DNA of 64,000 nt, taken from assembly GCA_905147135.1 (NCBI GenBank), contig LR990053.1:8754501-8818500 (forward strand). The letters are read 5' to 3'. The position numbers and the translations under genes were made by a program. How positions within the stretch are numbered: the stretch's first letter is position 1; each line of letters opens with the position of its first letter. Positions 32,790 through 44,395 of the stretch are shown here, in pieces. This DNA comes from Blastobasis lacticolella (taxonomy: Eukaryota > Arthropoda > Insecta > Lepidoptera > Blastobasidae). The notes beneath the pieces were generated by a model that was not told where the DNA came from, made no database searches, and worked only from the letters and a program-made list of their open reading frames with translations.

Positions 32790-33022
32790 CTAAATCTATA
32801 CATAGTATAAAACAAAATTACTTTCCGCCAGTTGTCCAGATGTATCTATGTACGCTTAGATATTTTAATAAACGCAACGGATTTTAATGCGGTCTATTTT
32901 TTTATCATCCATCCGTTTTCAATAATAGATAGAGTGATTCAAGATGAAGGTTATAAGCAATAAAAATCGGGTAGATAAGGGTAAAGTAGGTACACGACTG
33001 AAGTCTCTTCGGGTCCACTAAT
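32790..33022 (+). repeat. Unclassified repeat, GGACCCGGCGC family
   Basis: Has AACGCAACGGATTTTAATGC, ATAGAGTGATTCAAGATG and CTTCGGGTCCACTAAT. It is oriented opposite to the copy at 33,553, so the two form an inverted pair about 530 bp apart. Confidence 0.65.
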
Positions 33023-33552
33023 CTCCTACAAAATAAGGTCGAAACCCAAAAAATCACTGTAAACATTTATATAAATATGTGAGCCTTATTCTAATAATAA
33101 CCCTCAATTACACGTGCCTACCAAGTTATCTTATGGTGCGCAAACTAACTTTCGCAGGCCGTATGTTAATTGAATTACCTTGCGACCTCGTCCCGGCGCG
33201 GTGTCTTACAATTTAATTAATACGATCAATTGACGCTCATTACGAGGCTTTGTGGCGGTAACTTTTACAGCGAGTGGGTAGGTTTTGACAAATTACCTAA
33301 TTGTAATTTGAAAGTAGAGCTCTAGTATGTACAGGGAGGGAGAGCAGACAAAAGATCGGGAGTCGGGACGGCGGCGCAGACCAGTTATAGTGGTTCGTTT
33401 AAATAGTGTGAATATCTCATAGTATTTAGTAATAGTGTACCTACTATGTCAAAATGTATTGTAAATATTTTTGTAGGTAGATATATCGTTTCATAAATGA
33501 ACCAACAAAAACTAATCAACAGAATCACATCAATATACTTACATTAAAGTAC
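33023..33552. other. Unique DNA
   Basis: Repeat-free, moderately GC-rich sequence at 33,110-33,280 (TTAATTGAATTACC, AATTTAATTAATACG). Possibly regulatory. No gene seen. Confidence 0.4.
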
Positions 33553-33765
33553 AACTAGTGGACCCGGCGCGACTTCGTTCGCGGACCAACTTTATCCCTA
33601 CCTACCCTTTTTTCTTACTTATAAATCTTCCTTTTGAATCACTCTATCTATTGCTGAAAACTGCATTAAAATACGTTGCGTAGTTTACAAGATCTAAGCG
33701 TGCATTGATACATACACAGATACATACGGGCAGGCGGCGGAAAGCGACTTTGTTTACTATGTATA
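33553..33765 (-). repeat. Unclassified repeat, GGACCCGGCGC family, best copy
   Basis: ACTAGTGGACCCGGCGCGAC, then CCTTTTGAATCACTCTATCT, TGCATTAAAATACGTTGCG and GGCGGAAAGCGACTTTG. No tRNA-like promoter or frame is visible, so class and true orientation are unknown. Confidence 0.7.
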
Positions 33766-34396
33766 GATGTATTCAATTTATGCATTTACCGATCTGCTTT
33801 CATTGCGTTCACTATATAAGAAATCCGTGCTCCTATTAAATATAAACAGCTGGTTGTCTTCTATAATTATAAATAAGCACCCCGATCCTGCTAATTGCGA
33901 GCGAGGATTACGGAGTCATGGTCTGAGCTACACGCGTACTTATATTCCATTTGTCATCACTAGCTTACGCCCATTTGCTCATAAGACTCTTGTTTAACTT
34001 GCGGTGAAGTTTAATGTGCGTAATTAGCTTTCCTTAATTCGGCAATTTGCCTAATACGCGCTCCGCCTCTTTGCTTAATTCTGCTTTGTGCACTCTCAAT
34101 TATTGGTTGGAAAGTTGGAATTTTTGTAATGGAATCACCGTCGTTTTGAATTTAGAAACTGCACCGCTCGCTCTGTCTCTCTAACTTTTTAATCGGATCT
34201 CTGTAATTGGGAATTAGCGAATAAATTATATTAGGGGTTGCGGGTAGCGTGGCTTCGTTCGTTACTTTTTCGGGGAATAATTAAGGTAAATTACGTTTTA
34301 CTAGACCACGGTGATTCTTGGAGGGTTTCGATTTTTCTTTTGAAACGCGGAAGAAACCTTTGAAATTATCTATGTATCTGTGCCTCAAATCGAGTC
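33766..34396. other. Unique DNA
   Basis: TAATTAG and CTTAATTC motifs recur at 34,020-34,080, resembling homeodomain sites. No gene recognised. Confidence 0.4.
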
Positions 34397-34580
34397 ATCT
34401 TGGCGTTAATGTCCCGGTTATGCGCTCGTGCAAGAGGGCCTGGGGTCCGCAGGATCATGATCCAGGATTTGGCAGGTCTTTTTCCCTCACCGTAAGAGCA
34501 TCGGTTAGTATTTATCTAATGTATATGACTCAGAAAAGAGTCATTGGTAGGTACATGGCCGCAGTGGGATTCTAATCTAC
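34397..34580 (-). mobile_element. SINE-T with about 150-bp internal deletion
   Basis: GGCGTTAATGTCCCGGTTATG, then GATCCAGGATTTGGCAGGTC, joined directly to TTTTTCCCTCACCGTAAGAG and the outer edge of the head (GGCCGCAGTGGGATTC). Confidence 0.85.
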
Positions 34581-35175
34581 CTATTTATGAAGCATAGTTT
34601 TATAGAAACTTCAATTAAAAAGGTTCTATCTGACGTACTCCACCCTTTCAGAAAGCCAGAAGTTATCGCAGTAACTATCTACCAGACCTACTATAAACCT
34701 ATTTCTAAATAAGAACGCGGCAATATATTCAATCGCGATTTGATCTGTAATCCATCTTCTGTAAAATAGACGAGAAAATATTCACAAAAAAAGGTTCCGC
34801 GATACCCCCGCATCGTTGCGTAAACGTATCTCCCGGCCGGGTCCTGGGCGCATCCTTTGCCAAAGTTTCGTAAATATTTGTGGAGGAACCAGTTATTTCG
34901 GCGACTATCTGTCATTGTCCAATCCGGAAACTAAACAAAACCGTACTTCTCCCTCTTATTGGCTGTCGCCGATAAATAATCCGGGGAGTATGAATATTTG
35001 AATCGATTAATGGTATTGGTTCATATCAAGCACATGCTGGAAGAACCGCGTACGATGACGTCAATGATCAAAGTGGATTTTGTTAATAGAGAAAGAGAAA
35101 AAAATGATTGAGTGCGGCAACGATAATAATGACTGGAACGGGGTATCTTATTCCTTACCTACTTAGTATAAATAT
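34581..35175. other. No feature recognised
   Basis: Unique DNA. Overlapping frames on opposite strands at 34,691-35,001 are unsupported. Confidence 0.5.
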
Positions 35176-35371
35176 ATAAATGGTAATATGCTTATTTCAT
35201 TTGGACAAATTCACACAGCCCCATATAGCCCCAAAATAAGCAAAGCTTGCGTTTTGGGTGTCAGGTAACAGAAATTAAAATTAAAAATTATTATTTGTGC
35301 TTGGCTAGGAATGCAGGGACCCCTGCGTGGCAGACCGGCATGTTAACCAACTGAGCTACTCAGATCGTCAA
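35176..35371 (-). mobile_element. SINE-G copy, diverged
   Basis: GGACAAATTCACACAGCCCC, AAGCAAAGCTTGCG, GTAACAGAAATTAAAATT and the head complement GCGTGGCAGACCGGCATG and AACCAACTGAGC are in the usual order. The central part is deleted. Confidence 0.8.
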
Positions 35372-36509
35372 ATAAAACAAAGTTCAAATAAAAAATATTG
35401 TTTGTATCTCCATCATCAAATCAGCTCGGTGCTATCATAACATTGCATTGTCACCGAACTTACATAAGTGTGCAAAATTTCAGCTCAATCGGAATCCAGG
35501 AAATGGGTCAAACTTAACTTGCAAGATTTTATTACGAACAGACAATATGGGGACATGTGAAACTAAATAAAAGCTTGTAATAAAGTCGCTTTCCGCATCT
35601 GTCTGTATCTACATCCGCTAACTCCTATAAACCACACATCGGACTTTGTTTTTCGGTTTTCAGTGCCCTCTAGATTCTAGATAATTTCTTCTGGATATGT
35701 ATATAATATATGTAGGTGTATTATAATAGAGAAATCTGAGGACACCCGTGCGAAGTCTAGGCGGGTCGCTAGTGTTCAATATAGTTTCCCCATCGGCGGC
35801 ATGTTAGTTTTACACTAATCCTCTTTTTTTTCTATTTTAGTTTATTTCGTATCGGACAGCTAATAAGTATAGTTTACTCGTAATAAAAGGCTATCCTCAT
35901 TATCGGATATTTTTTTTAGAATTTTCAATAATTATTTTCTATTATAAGTAACCGAGATATATGTAAACGAATCCTTGTAACTATCAAATAGTAGTATCTT
36001 ATTCAACTTCACGCACCTACTAAAACAATATTTTAAGTTTTTGATTTTACCAAGAAATAATTAACTATCGAATACGTACATAATAAATAAATTATATAAA
36101 GAAACAAAAGAATTATTATTAGTCTAGCCTATTTTGATAACGTAGGTAACATTTGTACACAACACTTAATATAAATGTTGGCAAGTAGATAATATTTTAG
36201 CATCAAAGCGGGAATACTGGATTATCCTAACTAATAACGCATAAAGGCTGGTCGCACAGAGAATCAGTTCAATGAATGTTGCCAGTGCAAACATGTTTAA
36301 TTTGGGTCTCATTCCCTATTTCACAGTAAGTATATTCAATAGTAGCATTTTATTTATTGTAGAGGTTTAATTGTTATGTAGATACCTAATTCATTTAATG
36401 TTATTGTTTAATAAAAATCCCTGAATTTCTAGTGACCAGGGCAATAACAATTTTAGGTAGACAATATTAATTGATTATAATGGTACCTAATAATAGCAAA
36501 GATATAATT
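35372..36509. other. AT-rich DNA, no gene
   Basis: Weak similarity to common insect repeat tails (AAGTCGCTTTCCGC at 35,583). Nothing else. Confidence 0.45.
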
Positions 36510-36790
36510 ACAGCGGCCACAGTCAAGTGGTACACCGTATTTGCAAGATCGATAACAAAAGATAAGCAAAGCACACCAATGGCACTGACTGGATGGATGA
36601 CCATTTCATATTTTGGGCCATTTGTACTACAGCACCGCAACGAGCTCGCCAATCATTAGATGTGACCTAATACCGATGGCGAAAAGAGGTAGACCAAGGT
36701 CTTCGGCCAGCCAGACTAAACAGTCTCGGAGGTCGATTGATACTATATAGCGATATAATAGGTACGGTTTTACCCCAGAACCAATGTTAA
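36510..36790 (+). mobile_element. 5S-rRNA-derived SINE candidate, head complete
   Basis: The head follows 5S rRNA: TACACCG, GATCGATAACAAAAGA, AAGCAA at 36,564-36,569 (A-box start), then exactly 21 bases, then GGATGGATGACC at 36,591 (C box). In 5S rRNA the A-box AAGCAA and C-box GGATGGGTGACC have this same 21-base spacing. The body (AGCACCGCAACGAGCTCG onward) is shared with the truncated copy at 1798-2063. It would use a type 1 pol III promoter. Ends are approximate. Confidence 0.6.
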
Positions 36791-38183
36791 TTGATTTACT
36801 TATTTAATTTCTATACATTTCCCGATTTCTGTCCCCGTAAAGAAGGAAGTCAGAATAAAATGTTTTCACTGCAACTTTAAAACATTTTTCGGAGTAAGTA
36901 GTAGCTTGTCCTTGTTTTTGGATTTTACAGAGTATCAAAACTCATGGCCACCGTTTTACCAGAGCGTAGATACCAGGTAAACAGGAGTGATGGAGAGTGG
37001 GGCCACGGTAAGAATGAGCGATGGGCTCTTCCGGATATATATGCCACTCCAGAGTTCTGATTCGATCAGTGCAGCCAGCCTTTGTTCTAAGTCAAATTAA
37101 CTATATTCTGCGGTGGGTAATAAAAGTCTACACCGCTCATAATACAGCAGCCGACCCGCAAATGCATAATACCACTTGACTGTCAAATGCAACGCCACTC
37201 ACACTTTCTTGAATTCTAAAATATAATGGTATTACCCTAAAGTGATTTCGAAAACACGCTGGCATATAGAATACGATATTATGCGCGCCAATTTTCATAA
37301 ACAAGTTTCGGTAACTGAATGATAATTGGGCATGTTTTTGCAGTTTACGTGGAAACCAATTTAAATGGAAACAGCAAATTAGACAGGCGATGTTGAAATT
37401 AAAATTGGTTGTGATGGAATAGAATAGAATCGAATAGAATAGAATATTTTTATAGATGATAATTAAAATTCGTATTATTATATTTACTTGTATCAGTGTG
37501 TAAATTATTATTATTATACGAATGAATATTTTATTCGTATGAATATAATTGTATCGCCTCGATCAAATGGCGTATCAATGACAAAGACTATAATATCAAC
37601 CTCGTGTGTACAGTTATAATAAAAATACTAATAACTACATCTAAAATACCAAAAACAGACACTAATTTATATAAAATAGACTAAATTAAAACCTGATAAT
37701 AAGTTATAAATATTTTATTATCTAATTAAACGAACGAATTATTATTTTTTTAACTAATATTTGTATGCTCCCTTGCTGCAAAAGTAGATGACAACTCAAT
37801 AATTACGACAACTTATGTATTACCTACTTTTACAAATAAATGAATAGAATTGAAAAAATACGATATTAATAAATATGTTAATAACATGTACATGTATGTA
37901 TAATATGTGTGTATAGCTTACAATATTTGTATAGTGCGCTTTATTTACTTTGGCTTTTAAATAATGCAATTATTGTTTTTGCCATGGGAGGCACATGGTC
38001 ATCAGGTTCCACCTGATGTAAATCGTCGTCCAGAATATCAACATCCTAAGTAAGCGGATGCAGTGCCAGCCTTAAAAACTAATCCATGTCAAAATATTAT
38101 TATTATCGCAATTACGGGAAAATAAATACTAACACTTATTTTTTAAAGATATAATTAACAAAACATGAGCTAGTTAACATAAA
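36791..38183. other. AT-rich DNA, no gene
   Basis: Very AT-rich from 37,450. A decayed GAATA microsatellite (37,417-37,446) is the only feature. Confidence 0.55.
37417..37446. repeat. GAATA pentanucleotide run
   Basis: Six GAATA-type units, one altered to GAATC. Confidence 0.9.
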
Positions 38184-38445
38184 TAAAATAAATAAATAAA
38201 TATTCGTGGACAAATTCACACAGCGCCATCTAGCCCCAAACTAAGCAAAGCTTGTGCTATGGGTGCTAGATAACTGATCTACTACTTAAATACTTTTAAA
38301 TACATACTTATTATACATAGAACACCCAGACCCGTAACAGAAATTTAAATTCATCATTTCAATTTCTGCCCGGCCGGGAATCGAACCCGGGACCTCTTGC
38401 GTGGCAGACCGGCATGTTGACCATTGAACCACTCAGGTCGTCAAA
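38184..38445 (-). mobile_element. SINE-G, full-length copy
   Basis: Nearly identical to 11,365-11,632 and 58,996-59,274. The head (with B box GGTTCGATTCC on the minus strand) and the (AAAT)n tail are both present. AACAT on both sides may be a 5-bp target duplication. Confidence 0.9.
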
Positions 38446-39031
38446 CATTGTTTTAAACTTTGTAATACTTAATGGCTTAAACAAACGGTTTATTATTGGT
38501 AATATTATTATAACAATATTTCTCTTTACCATTAGATCCTCATAAATGTCAGTTACGTTACCCTCTTTTACGATTTCCGTGGAAGTTCCGGCGATATATC
38601 GCTGACCATTTTTCACGTGAGACTGGATCCGCTGAAAAAGTTAACGTCAAACATACTTAAAACGTGGATCCTTTTCAGTTTCAGTGAACCGTTCTTTATT
38701 ACAGTGTTGTTGAATAGATTCGTTAGACTGGAACGACTGTATTCATGTGCTCTTTTGTACAAAGACCCCACGTAGCTCTCACGGCCGCCGCTGGAGCCAT
38801 CCACGTGCCAGATATAATCTAACGCTAGTTTTATATTTCCAACTGACCCGCCACTTTACTGATGCTTGCACGCAATTTCTCGCTACGTTGAAGGTAAAAG
38901 ACTCGAATCGTAATAAAAGCCTAACTATTTATTTGCCATAATTATCTTCCAATTCGTAACTAACTAGGTTTTATCGAGTAATACAAGGTAGTCTTCTCCG
39001 TATCGTGATCTCTATTTTTTGATAAAAATAA
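38446..39031. other. No feature recognised
   Basis: Unique DNA. Short frames at 38,613-38,941 on both strands are unsupported. Confidence 0.5.
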
Positions 39032-39110
39032 CACCTTGGCGTTAATATCCCGGTTATGCTCTCGCGCACGAGGCCGGGAGTCCACATTGACTATGATCCA
39101 GGTTTTAACC
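39032..39110 (-). mobile_element. SINE-T tail fragment
   Basis: CTTGGCGTTAATATCCCGG to GACTATGATCCAGGTTTT only. Confidence 0.75.
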
Positions 39111-39898
39111 GATCGATAATTCGATAAAGCTAAGCGATAAAATCGATTGTTTTGGCAAAAGTCAACTTTAATGATTTAAAATTATTAACCAAAAATCAAA
39201 GAGCCCTGTTTCTTATTTGCAACCGTAATCTAGCTGTCAGCACTACAAGGCGACAAAATACGAAACAATTTTCGAAAATAAAATTGCCGTCCATACGACT
39301 CAGTTAACGGTCGCAGTTCCAATCTCCGAGGCCGGGGCCAAGACGAATGGATCCCATCCGTCTCTATCTTGGCCAGCGTCCTTAATCTCGCCTCGGTCTC
39401 CTCGATTGGATCATATCTATGAAAGTGCCTTTCCATATTAAGTGAGTCCTTCTGACTTTTAAAAAGGGAAAAGGCGAGATATTTGCACCACAAACTTTGC
39501 TGAAACCATAATGTTAGTCAATAAATAAACAAGCACTTGTTAAGAATGGGTTCCAGAAAAGAATAAATATTCATAAGTTACTAACCATAGATACTAATGG
39601 CATGATGATGTAAATTTGGTAGATATGATAAATGGCTACGCCACTATCCGTAAACCAAAGGGTGGCTGAATATGTGCAGAAATTCATATTTTGCCTCATA
39701 ATAGAATCGCAGCTCACTTACAATAAGCTCCAAAACGGATTTGAGTTAAAAGATTAGTCGATTGATGGTGCGACAAAAGTTTATTTACAAAATAATTATT
39801 TTCTTTTTATTCTCAATGTCCCCTTTCCCTTACATCATTCCATTCCTTCCGTAAACGACTTTTACTTATTGACTTTCTTGCAAGCTTAAAAATAATAA
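39111..39898. other. No feature recognised
   Basis: AT-rich. The 87-codon minus frame at 39,230-39,493 has no motif. Confidence 0.5.
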
Positions 39899-40125
39899 TC
39901 ATCTTGGCATCAATATCCCGGTTTTGTTCACGCGTGCGAGCCTGGGATTCGCCTGGATCATGGATCCAGGATTTGGCGGATAAAGTAATTACTGAGCGAC
40001 TGCCATCTGACCTTGTGAACCTGTTAACATGGGAAACCTGACCAAATTGGATCACGATTACACATTCAGTCGCCTGAGTATGCAGGTTTCCATGCCTCAC
40101 GGTGTTCTCCCTCAGGTTAGAGCAT
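39899..40125 (-). mobile_element. SINE-T lacking its head
   Basis: ATCATCTTGGCATCAATATC to TCCCTCAGGTTAGAGCATC, diverged. Confidence 0.8.
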
Positions 40126-41149
40126 CAGTTAGTGTACAACTGACATCGCAAGTTTACGGCTTAATAATCGCATTTACTCAACTATCGCTGGTGGCATTCT
40201 ATTCACTCTAATAACTATGCGACTCCATTAAAAATAGAAAAAAGAGCGTACCTATATAGAATTTGAGGTTATGAAATGAAATCCACTGGTGGTGCCTCGA
40301 AATTCCCAGTACACAGTTTCCCATTAAATATTCAGTTAAGCCACTACATACATTCATAAAATTAGATTTTCGGATCAGTCCATTGAAAAGGCAATCCAGC
40401 TCTGACCAATATATTGTACTCGCGTGTACGTACGAGCAAAGCGAATGGAAATCCATCGAGCGATTTTATGAATTTGTGTTACATTTCCACGCCATATGTT
40501 TTAGGAGTATTAAACAATATTGGAATGGAATATTGGTGGAATGCGGCTGTCATCGGAAGTGGCACCGCGAATGTCGGTTTTATTCGCTGTAAAATTTTAA
40601 GATAAATATTTTTTAAATTTTTTTTAAAGTATCAAGGATTACGTTAATTGATCTCTTTTCAAACTTCAAAAAGCTAATGCAAAGCAAAGGGAAAGTTAAG
40701 CGAGGTCATCCAGGTAGGGGGCGACGTACTTATGCAGACCGACCAGCGCTGTATGCGATAAGGTAATTATAACTAAAATACTTGATAAATTAAATCAAAT
40801 ATTTCGTAGGTATCTATTTATTATTTACGTAGGTACAATTAATTTGCTCAGGTAGATGTTTAAATAGCTAAACATGAAGAATGAAATAAGAATAAAACGG
40901 CAGCAGTCAGATAACTAAATATACGTAGGACGTACGAACTATTAAAGATACTTAAAGGTACTTATATTCATGGGAGTACTGTTTACTTCCATCCACCGTC
41001 TACAAACGACAAAATACTTATTAGATAGTTAAATACAATATGAAATTAATTCAATTGAATTTGTATCAACTCCTAAAACTTACATTACATCTAGTTTCTT
41101 CCGATATTTATTTGTGGTAAATATCTAATATTATGCAGTCTCAACTTAC
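40126..41149. other. No gene recognised
   Basis: Overlapping frames at 40,207-40,605 on both strands are unsupported. CGAGGTCATCCAGGTAGGGG at 40,700 may be a LINE scrap, too short to call. Confidence 0.45.
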
Positions 41150-41357
41150 TGACGCTTACTGCTAGCATAGGCCTTCCCCAGAGATCTCCACAAAGGCCGG
41201 TCCTGTGCTTTCCGCATTCAGTTGGTACCTGCGATCTTTACCAGTGGGAGGCCTACCCAAGCTGCGTCTTTTGATAAGTGCGTGCCACTCGAGAACTATA
41301 ATAATGTCCCATCGGCCATATGTTCTTCGAGCTATATGCCCTGCCCACTGCCACATG
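41150..41357 (-). pseudogene. RTE LINE C-terminal fragment
   Basis: Minus-strand frame WQWAGHIARRTYGRW, VLEWHALIKRRSLGRPPTGK, then DRRYQLN and TGPAFVEISGEGLC. It is the same C-terminal block as at 27,722 and 3259. A short deletion joins GRPPTGK to DRRYQ. The GAT tail is missing. Confidence 0.85.
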
Positions 41358-41699
41358 GCACTCTACAATCTGCATTACTATTTTCCATACCTATTCTGAT
41401 TATTGCTCGCAGCTAATTTGTAGGTATGTACGTAGTGGAACGACCCAAGTGGCTCGAATCCGCCGCTACATCTGAACATTATATCCCCATATTATTGAGA
41501 GCACTTGTTTCCCAATAGTCAGTTGAAAAGTTCTTAAAGAGAAATTCTTTTGTTTGCTTGAAATTTTTGCAGAACTGCAGCTGCAGATATTGATGTAAAC
41601 AAGTCTTGTAAGTTCCAAATCGAATTTATTGTTTGATATTTTATTAATGGTAACATACTATGCTTTAGATTTATGTGTAGGTACCTAAGCGACTAGCTC
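41358..41699. other. No feature recognised
   Basis: Unique AT-rich DNA. Confidence 0.5.
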
Positions 41700-41929
41700 C
41701 ACTAATGCAGTGCAGTGCACTGCGCGGCGCACCACGCAGTGCCACGTCACGGTGACAACAAAGAAAACGGTGGTGTTATTCTGGTTTTTCACGTTAGGCA
41801 ATGATCGCACGAGAGATTTACGAATGATTGTGAGTTAGGCAACGTTTGCACGAGAGCTTTTTCGACGCTTTTACGCGCGTTATTTTAAACGACTCGCATG
41901 ATTATTGACCTTATGTCGACCTTATGTAT

Positions 41930-42055
41930 GGAGGTCAGTTGGCAGTCGTTCCACTGTAATTGCCTGATCTGCTAAATCTTGGATCATAGTCAAAGCGGGC
42001 CCCGGGTCCTCGCGTGCGAGAGCACAAACAGGATTTGATGCCAAGATCATCATTA
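41930..42055 (+). mobile_element. SINE-T 3' half
   Basis: GGAGGTCAGTTGGCAGTCG to GCGGGCCCCGGGTCCTCGCG and a GATCATCATTATCATC tail. Confidence 0.8.
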
Positions 42056-42262
42056 TCATCGTCTTGGTGTTAAATTTCGGTTGCCAGGAGTCCGCCTTCC
42101 TACTCCTCTTGGTCCACTTCGCTCGGTGTTCGGTATCCTTGGTGGTGAGTTTGTTGGCACGCATGTCGTTCTTATCGACGTCTAGCCATCGCTTCGTGAG
42201 TTGAACTCTCCTTCCCGTGCCTAGCGGGCTGGCATGGTCAGACATTATTGTCCCCACGTAAT
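42056..42262 (-). pseudogene. RTE-like LINE 3' end (SINE-T partner family)
   Basis: Minus-strand frame RRVQLTKRWLDVDKNDMRAN, then KLTTKDTEHRAKWTKRSRKA and DSWQPKFNTK. This is the R.RW.DV...DMRANKLT..D...RAKW.KRSRKAD signature of an RTE-like C-terminus. The ORF runs directly into AATTTAACACCAAGAC and a GATGATAATGATGAT tail, the segment shared with SINE-T. 5'-truncated. Confidence 0.8.
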
Positions 42263-43560
42263 TTGCCGTTTAATTTCCTTACTATCATTATCCGCATCTT
42301 GTCTCTCACGTTCCGTTTAGAGTAATCTGATCGATTATAATCGTATGGTGCAGGATGTTTTTCAACAAGCTCATAAAACATTATATTGAAGTCAACATCA
42401 TCATAATGACGCCACGATGATTATTTAATTTATATTATTGTCAATGCTACATTGACATTACAATTTGTGTGCCGTTTTTGTAACCTTGATCTGGCTCGGG
42501 TTAATATTTGATTATAACATAATGGTGACATCCTGAAAACCTGCTGAAAACGGTCCGGATACATTTCCAGGTTTACCATCAACTGGTAAGTCTATTTTTA
42601 CACCGGTATTCCATATAGGGTGCACCCAATAGTTACGTCGAGGTCGTCTACATTTTTGCATATTAACCATCTGCAGTACGGCCAACATGTCTTCATCCCC
42701 GGGTAAGACATAATTTTACTTTAAAATCTTTGAAAACGAATTTTTTCTTTGGATGTTTACTTCTGACAGGTGTCCATAGATTCACCATCTGTAGACCGTG
42801 GTAAGTCATTCCATATTTTAACTAAAAAGTATAACATCAGTAATATCTAAAGAAATTGAACCATGCAACTTCCGCGAATACTATACTATAAATGATTCTT
42901 TTTACCCGACTACGATGGAGCTAAGGGAGGGTAATGAAGTTAACAATCTATGTATGTAAAGTTGATAAACGTGGAAGAATCGACAGAGATTTGTCAGGAC
43001 CATAGCAAGTGGAACAATGTCGTCTCTGTCGTATGTCGTCAATGTCGTACTCTTGCGGGGGAAAGGGGTTTGTGTGTATGTATGTTTATATGAATGTTTG
43101 TATGGATGTTTATTCTAGCTGAAAAACTTCTTGGCCGATTTTCGTTAAAAGCGTATTGATTGTCCGACGGTTACAGGCTCTATGATAATACATTCAATTA
43201 AATTATCTTGAGGATATAAGAACATAAAAACTTCAAAATTTTTAAATTCAGAAGATTGATTCGGTATGTTAGGAATTTTTATTCACATTGATTGATTCTG
43301 TTGTAGGATAAACCGCACTGCTTAAATTTGTCCTCAACTGGTTGAAGACATGATTTTGGGAAAATATTACGACAAAATGTTTTAAAACGTAGTAATTTTG
43401 AATTTTGAATTTTGAATTTCTGTCCTTTACGAATGTTTACTTAAACTGAGTGTATACCACGGTGGCTCATTCAAAACTATAACTACAAAGTATAACATCA
43501 GTAGTAAGTATAAAGAGAGTGAATATAACTTAAATTACTCGGAAACCATTGCTCTTAGAA
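42263..43560. other. Interior of family E copy 2, non-coding
   Basis: AT-rich with a TTTTGAA triplication at 43,397-43,418. 43,540-43,560 (CTCGGAAACCATTGCTCTTA) is the complement of 63,029-63,049 in copy 3, which supports its belonging to the element. No frame of note. Confidence 0.45.
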
Positions 43561-44130
43561 AACTGGATCCTAAAAAAAAATGATAGTGCCCGTCGATATC
43601 TATAAGTATTTGCTGTTCTGGAACAAGCGTTTTAAGGCAAATAGTTTCAGAGTTATTACAGTTTTAAGTGTGACAGGTGCCATCCAAAATGTAGATTTCT
43701 ACGAGTACCAGCATTTCTTTTTAGAAACTAGTGTTCTAGAACCAAACATGCCTTATTTATAATTCGGGATGAACTGAGAAGAGAATGACGACAGGATCAC
43801 GAAAGCGAAACAACTTCGATAATGTTAAAGAATCAGAAAAAGGGGAGGGGCTTACGCATCAGCTGTCAAACTTTCTTTGTCAAGGTCGGTTTCCTATTTC
43901 ATTCACACGCGTTGTATCTGTACTAAAAAAAGTAGACAGATATATGTGTGTCAACTGTGTCACATAAAGAGGAAAGATTCGAACTGTTGGTAAAAAGAAA
44001 CAGTCAGATGTGACGTTTCATGTTGACATCTACTGACATCGCACCGCACGCTGCACGATGGGGTCAAATTGAAAAACGTAGACAAAATTCATACAGAACT
44101 GACACTTCGGGCTTCAATTGCGGGTGTTGC

Positions 44131-44170
44131 CCCATCATGCAGTGCGCCGCGCGGCGCGCTGCACAGTGGG
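44131..44170. repeat. 40-bp GC-rich imperfect palindrome
   Basis: CCCATCATGCAGTGCGCC / GCGCGCTGCACAGTGGG: 32 of 40 positions are self-complementary, with the central GGCGCGC core GC-only. Equivalent palindromes occur near 2760 and 61,815. Confidence 0.9.
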
Positions 44171-44395
44171 ACATTCCGCCATCTGTCAATGTACTTGCAT
44201 ACAAATTGCTCGGCGTGTAACAAGTTTTGCCACATCGTGCAGTGCACTGCGCAGCGCACTGCATCAGTGTGCGTTCAAGTTAAGTATGAGGTACTGAAGT
44301 CGAATTCAGCAGCTGAGAAAGGTAAACGCTTCACTGTTTTTCTTTACATATGATGGATTAACGTCGTTAACCATGTAAAATGTCAATAACCTGAC

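Larger units (their letters stand above)
41700..44269 (-). mobile_element. Family E element, copy 2 (inverted), longest complete copy
   Basis: The left end CACTAATGCAGTGCAGTGC (41,700) and the right end, read inward on the minus strand as CACTGATGCAGTGCGCTGC (44,269), are similar inverted termini. Near the left end lie TGCCACGTCACGGTGACAAC and CACGAGAGCTTTTTCGACGC. The 43,560-44,269 part matches copy 1 in reverse. SINE-T and LINE fragments at 41,930-42,262 sit inside. No coding frame was recognised between 42,262 and 43,560. The element class is unknown. Confidence 0.6.

Noticed and set aside
44020..44353. Overlapping cysteine- and arginine-rich frames
   Set aside because: They read through the GC palindromes of family E on both strands. 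The copies at 2523-2933 and 61,638-62,026 show the same artefact without a consistent frame.
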